Assembly (NCBI GenBank): GCA_002176905.1
Contig: MSYE01000182.1
Coordinates: 35,649-99,648, forward strand
Direction: 5' to 3'
DNA length: 64,000 nt
Source of the DNA: a bacterium F11
GTDB taxonomy: Bacteria; Elusimicrobiota; Elusimicrobia; F11
Part shown: positions 62,720-64,000 of the stretch, piece by piece
How positions within the stretch are numbered: position 1 is the stretch's first letter
Layout: each line of letters begins with the position of its first letter
The notes under the pieces: generated by a model
Seen by the model: the letters and a program-made list of their open reading frames with translations, nothing else
Databases searched by the model: none
Told to the model about the DNA's origin: nothing
Position numbers and translations under genes: made by a program

Positions 62720-63985
62720 TTATCCAGTTACTTCCATGGACTTCAAGAAGTCCTTGTTGGATTTGGTGGCACTCATTTTCTCCGTCAATAGCTCCATGGC
62801 TTCTATCGGGTTCAAAGATGAGAGCACTTTCCTGAGAATCCACACTTTGTTCAGTTCTTCTTGAGAGAGAAGAAGTTCTTCTTTTCGTGTGCCCGAGCGA
62901 TTGATATCAATCGCGGGGAAAATGCGGCGATCAGCCAACTTCCGATCCAGATAGATTTCCATGTTTCCGGTTCCCTTGAATTCCTCAAAAATCACGTCAT
63001 CCATACGAGATCCGGTTTCCACCAAGGCGGTTGATAGAATGGTAAGACTTCCCCCCTCTTCGATGTTTCGAGCAGCGCCAAAAAAGCGCTTGGGACGTTG
63101 GAGTGCGTTTGAATCGATACCACCCGATAACACCCGACCACTGGATGGGGTAATCGTGTTGTAGGCCCGAGCCAATCGTGTAATTGAATCAAGAAGAATG
63201 ACCACATCTTTCCCGAATTCAACAAGCCGCTTGGCTTTCTCAATAACCATCTCAGCCACCTGAACATGTCGATCCGCCGGCTCATCAAAAGTTGAGGAAA
63301 TCACTTCTCCTCTTACAGATCGCTGCATATCCGTGACTTCTTCTGGACGTTCATCTATAAGAAGAACAATGAGGAAAACATCAGGATGATTTTCTGCCAC
63401 CGCATTGGCCATGCGCTGAAGCATAATGGTTTTTCCGGTTCGCGGAGCGGCCACGATGATACCACGTTGGCCCATCCCGATAGGAGCCACCAAATCCATC
63501 ACCCGCGTATTGAGATCATCTCTCTTGGTTTCAAGACGGATTCGATCCTCCGGATAAAGCGGTGTCAAGTTATCAAACAAGGAACGGATCCGAAGCTTAT
63601 CTACCTCTTCGGCATTAACACTTTTAACTTGTAACAAAGCGAAAAATCGCTCCTGATCCTTTGGGGGACGAACCTGCCCACTTACGGTATCGCCTTTTCT
63701 CAAAGCAAATTTCTTAATTTGAGAGGGAGATACATAGATATCATCGGGACCAGGGAGGTAGTTATATTCAGGAGATCGCAAAAACCCAAATCCATCAGGC
63801 AAGATTTCCAACACACCTTCTCCATTGATGATATTGGAATCTTTGGCGCGCGCTTCCAATATTCGCGCAATCAGGGATTGTTTCCGCAAACCCGCAATAT
63901 TGTCAACATTGGATTCCTGAGCCAATTTCACCAAATCGGCCATGCTCATCTTCGCCAGACGAGAGGTATCGAAATGCCCTTTCAT
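62720..63985 (-). CDS. rho: Transcription termination factor Rho
   Basis: This 421-residue hexameric RNA helicase has the N-terminal helix domain ([21 protein letters not shown]), the RNA-binding cold-shock-like part [16 protein letters not shown] and [15 protein letters not shown], Walker [11 protein letters not shown], Walker [17 protein letters not shown] and the secondary RNA-site [20 protein letters not shown]. It ends Rho-dependent transcripts. The frame remains open upstream of ATG 63985 to the window edge, so a somewhat longer N-terminus is possible, though the present start matches the family. Confidence 0.95.
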   Translation of the reverse strand: MKGHFDTSRLAKMSMADLVKLAQESNVDNIAGLRKQSLIARILEARAKDSNIINGEGVLEILPDGFGFLRSPEYNYLPGPDDIYVSPSQIKKFALRKGDTVSGQVRPPKDQERFFALLQVKSVNAEEVDKLRIRSLFDNLTPLYPEDRIRLETKRDDLNTRVMDLVAPIGMGQRGIIVAAPRTGKTIMLQRMANAVAENHPDVFLIVLLIDERPEEVTDMQRSVRGEVISSTFDEPADRHVQVAEMVIEKAKRLVEFGKDVVILLDSITRLARAYNTITPSSGRVLSGGIDSNALQRPKRFFGAARNIEEGGSLTILSTALVETGSRMDDVIFEEFKGTGNMEIYLDRKLADRRIFPAIDINRSGTRKEELLLSQEELNKVWILRKVLSSLNPIEAMELLTEKMSATKSNKDFLKSMEVTG

Positions 63986-64000
63986 CTCATGAGATGAGTG

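Noticed and set aside
1..64000. CRISPR arrays, tRNA/rRNA genes, IS elements or prophage
   Set aside because: No regular direct repeats with spacers, no tRNA-like cloverleaf or rRNA segments, and no transposase, integrase or phage proteins were recognised.

Overview
The window is a gene-dense stretch of a diderm (Gram-negative-type) bacterium with AT-leaning DNA. The evidence for an outer membrane is an LptD-like assembly protein, a large surface-polysaccharide locus and nucleotide-sugar dehydrogenases. The phylum cannot be fixed from the sequence. The order rho-rpmE-prfA-prmC-murA-his-trp-accD-folC recalls deltaproteobacterial, Nitrospirota-like or Omnitrophota-like genomes, but I treat that only as a guess. 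Only the first two genes (CotH kinase and VTC domain) lie on the + strand. Everything from 3274 to the right edge is on the - strand. No tRNA, rRNA, CRISPR array or insertion sequence was seen, and no gene-free stretch exceeds 300 bases.

Reading in the direction of transcription (right to left), 64000-42775 is housekeeping: rho, rpmE, prfA, prmC, murA, a partial histidine set (hisD, B, H, A, F, I; no hisG, hisE or hisC here), a complete trp set (trpE G D C F B A) with no leader between his and trp, accD, folC, a ROK sugar kinase and lptD. It runs without a real break into surface-sugar genes: ugd, three family-2 glycosyltransferases and a DegT aminotransferase (42740-38093). A second unit (37993-33450) holds a methyltransferase, a Wzx-like flippase and an asparagine synthetase.

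A GbsR/MarR-type regulator with an LhgO-like oxidase follows (33350-31604). The regulator promoter and the promoter of the next operon share the same layout: a near-consensus -35, a TATATAAT -10, and directly downstream an almost identical 18-bp dyad GTTCAGAAC-NN-ATTGAAC. This looks like a dedicated repressor controlling itself and a roughly 27-kb polysaccharide operon (31539 to about 4769).

That operon has three parts. (a) 31539-19462: SpsF-like cytidylyltransferase, Gfo/Idh, DegT, SDR, GNAT, NeuB, AsnB and a WbpG/PseA-like N-acetyl-sugar amidotransferase, with methyltransferases and a glycosyltransferase-like protein. This suggests a nonulosonic-acid-like sugar carrying an acetamidino group. 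(b) 19474-9825: an asparagine-synthetase homologue without the glutaminase cysteine, followed by eight genes joined by short stop/start overlaps (HMGL-type aldolase, acyl-AMP ligase, VOC protein, cyclase-family hydrolase, acyl carrier protein, AAC(3)-type acyltransferase, methyltransferase, DUF4910 peptidase). I infer that this module builds an unusual acyl group on an ACP and places it on an amine. (c) 9794-4769: WecC, RmlD, CysD/CysN, a small YIDPGSG membrane protein and an L,D-transpeptidase.

The points most worth a second look are: the acyl-AMP ligase is split by a G10 homopolymer and would be restored exactly by G9 (phase variation or sequencing error); two methyltransferase genes appear to start at ATT; and the two promoter/operator copies match in layout.
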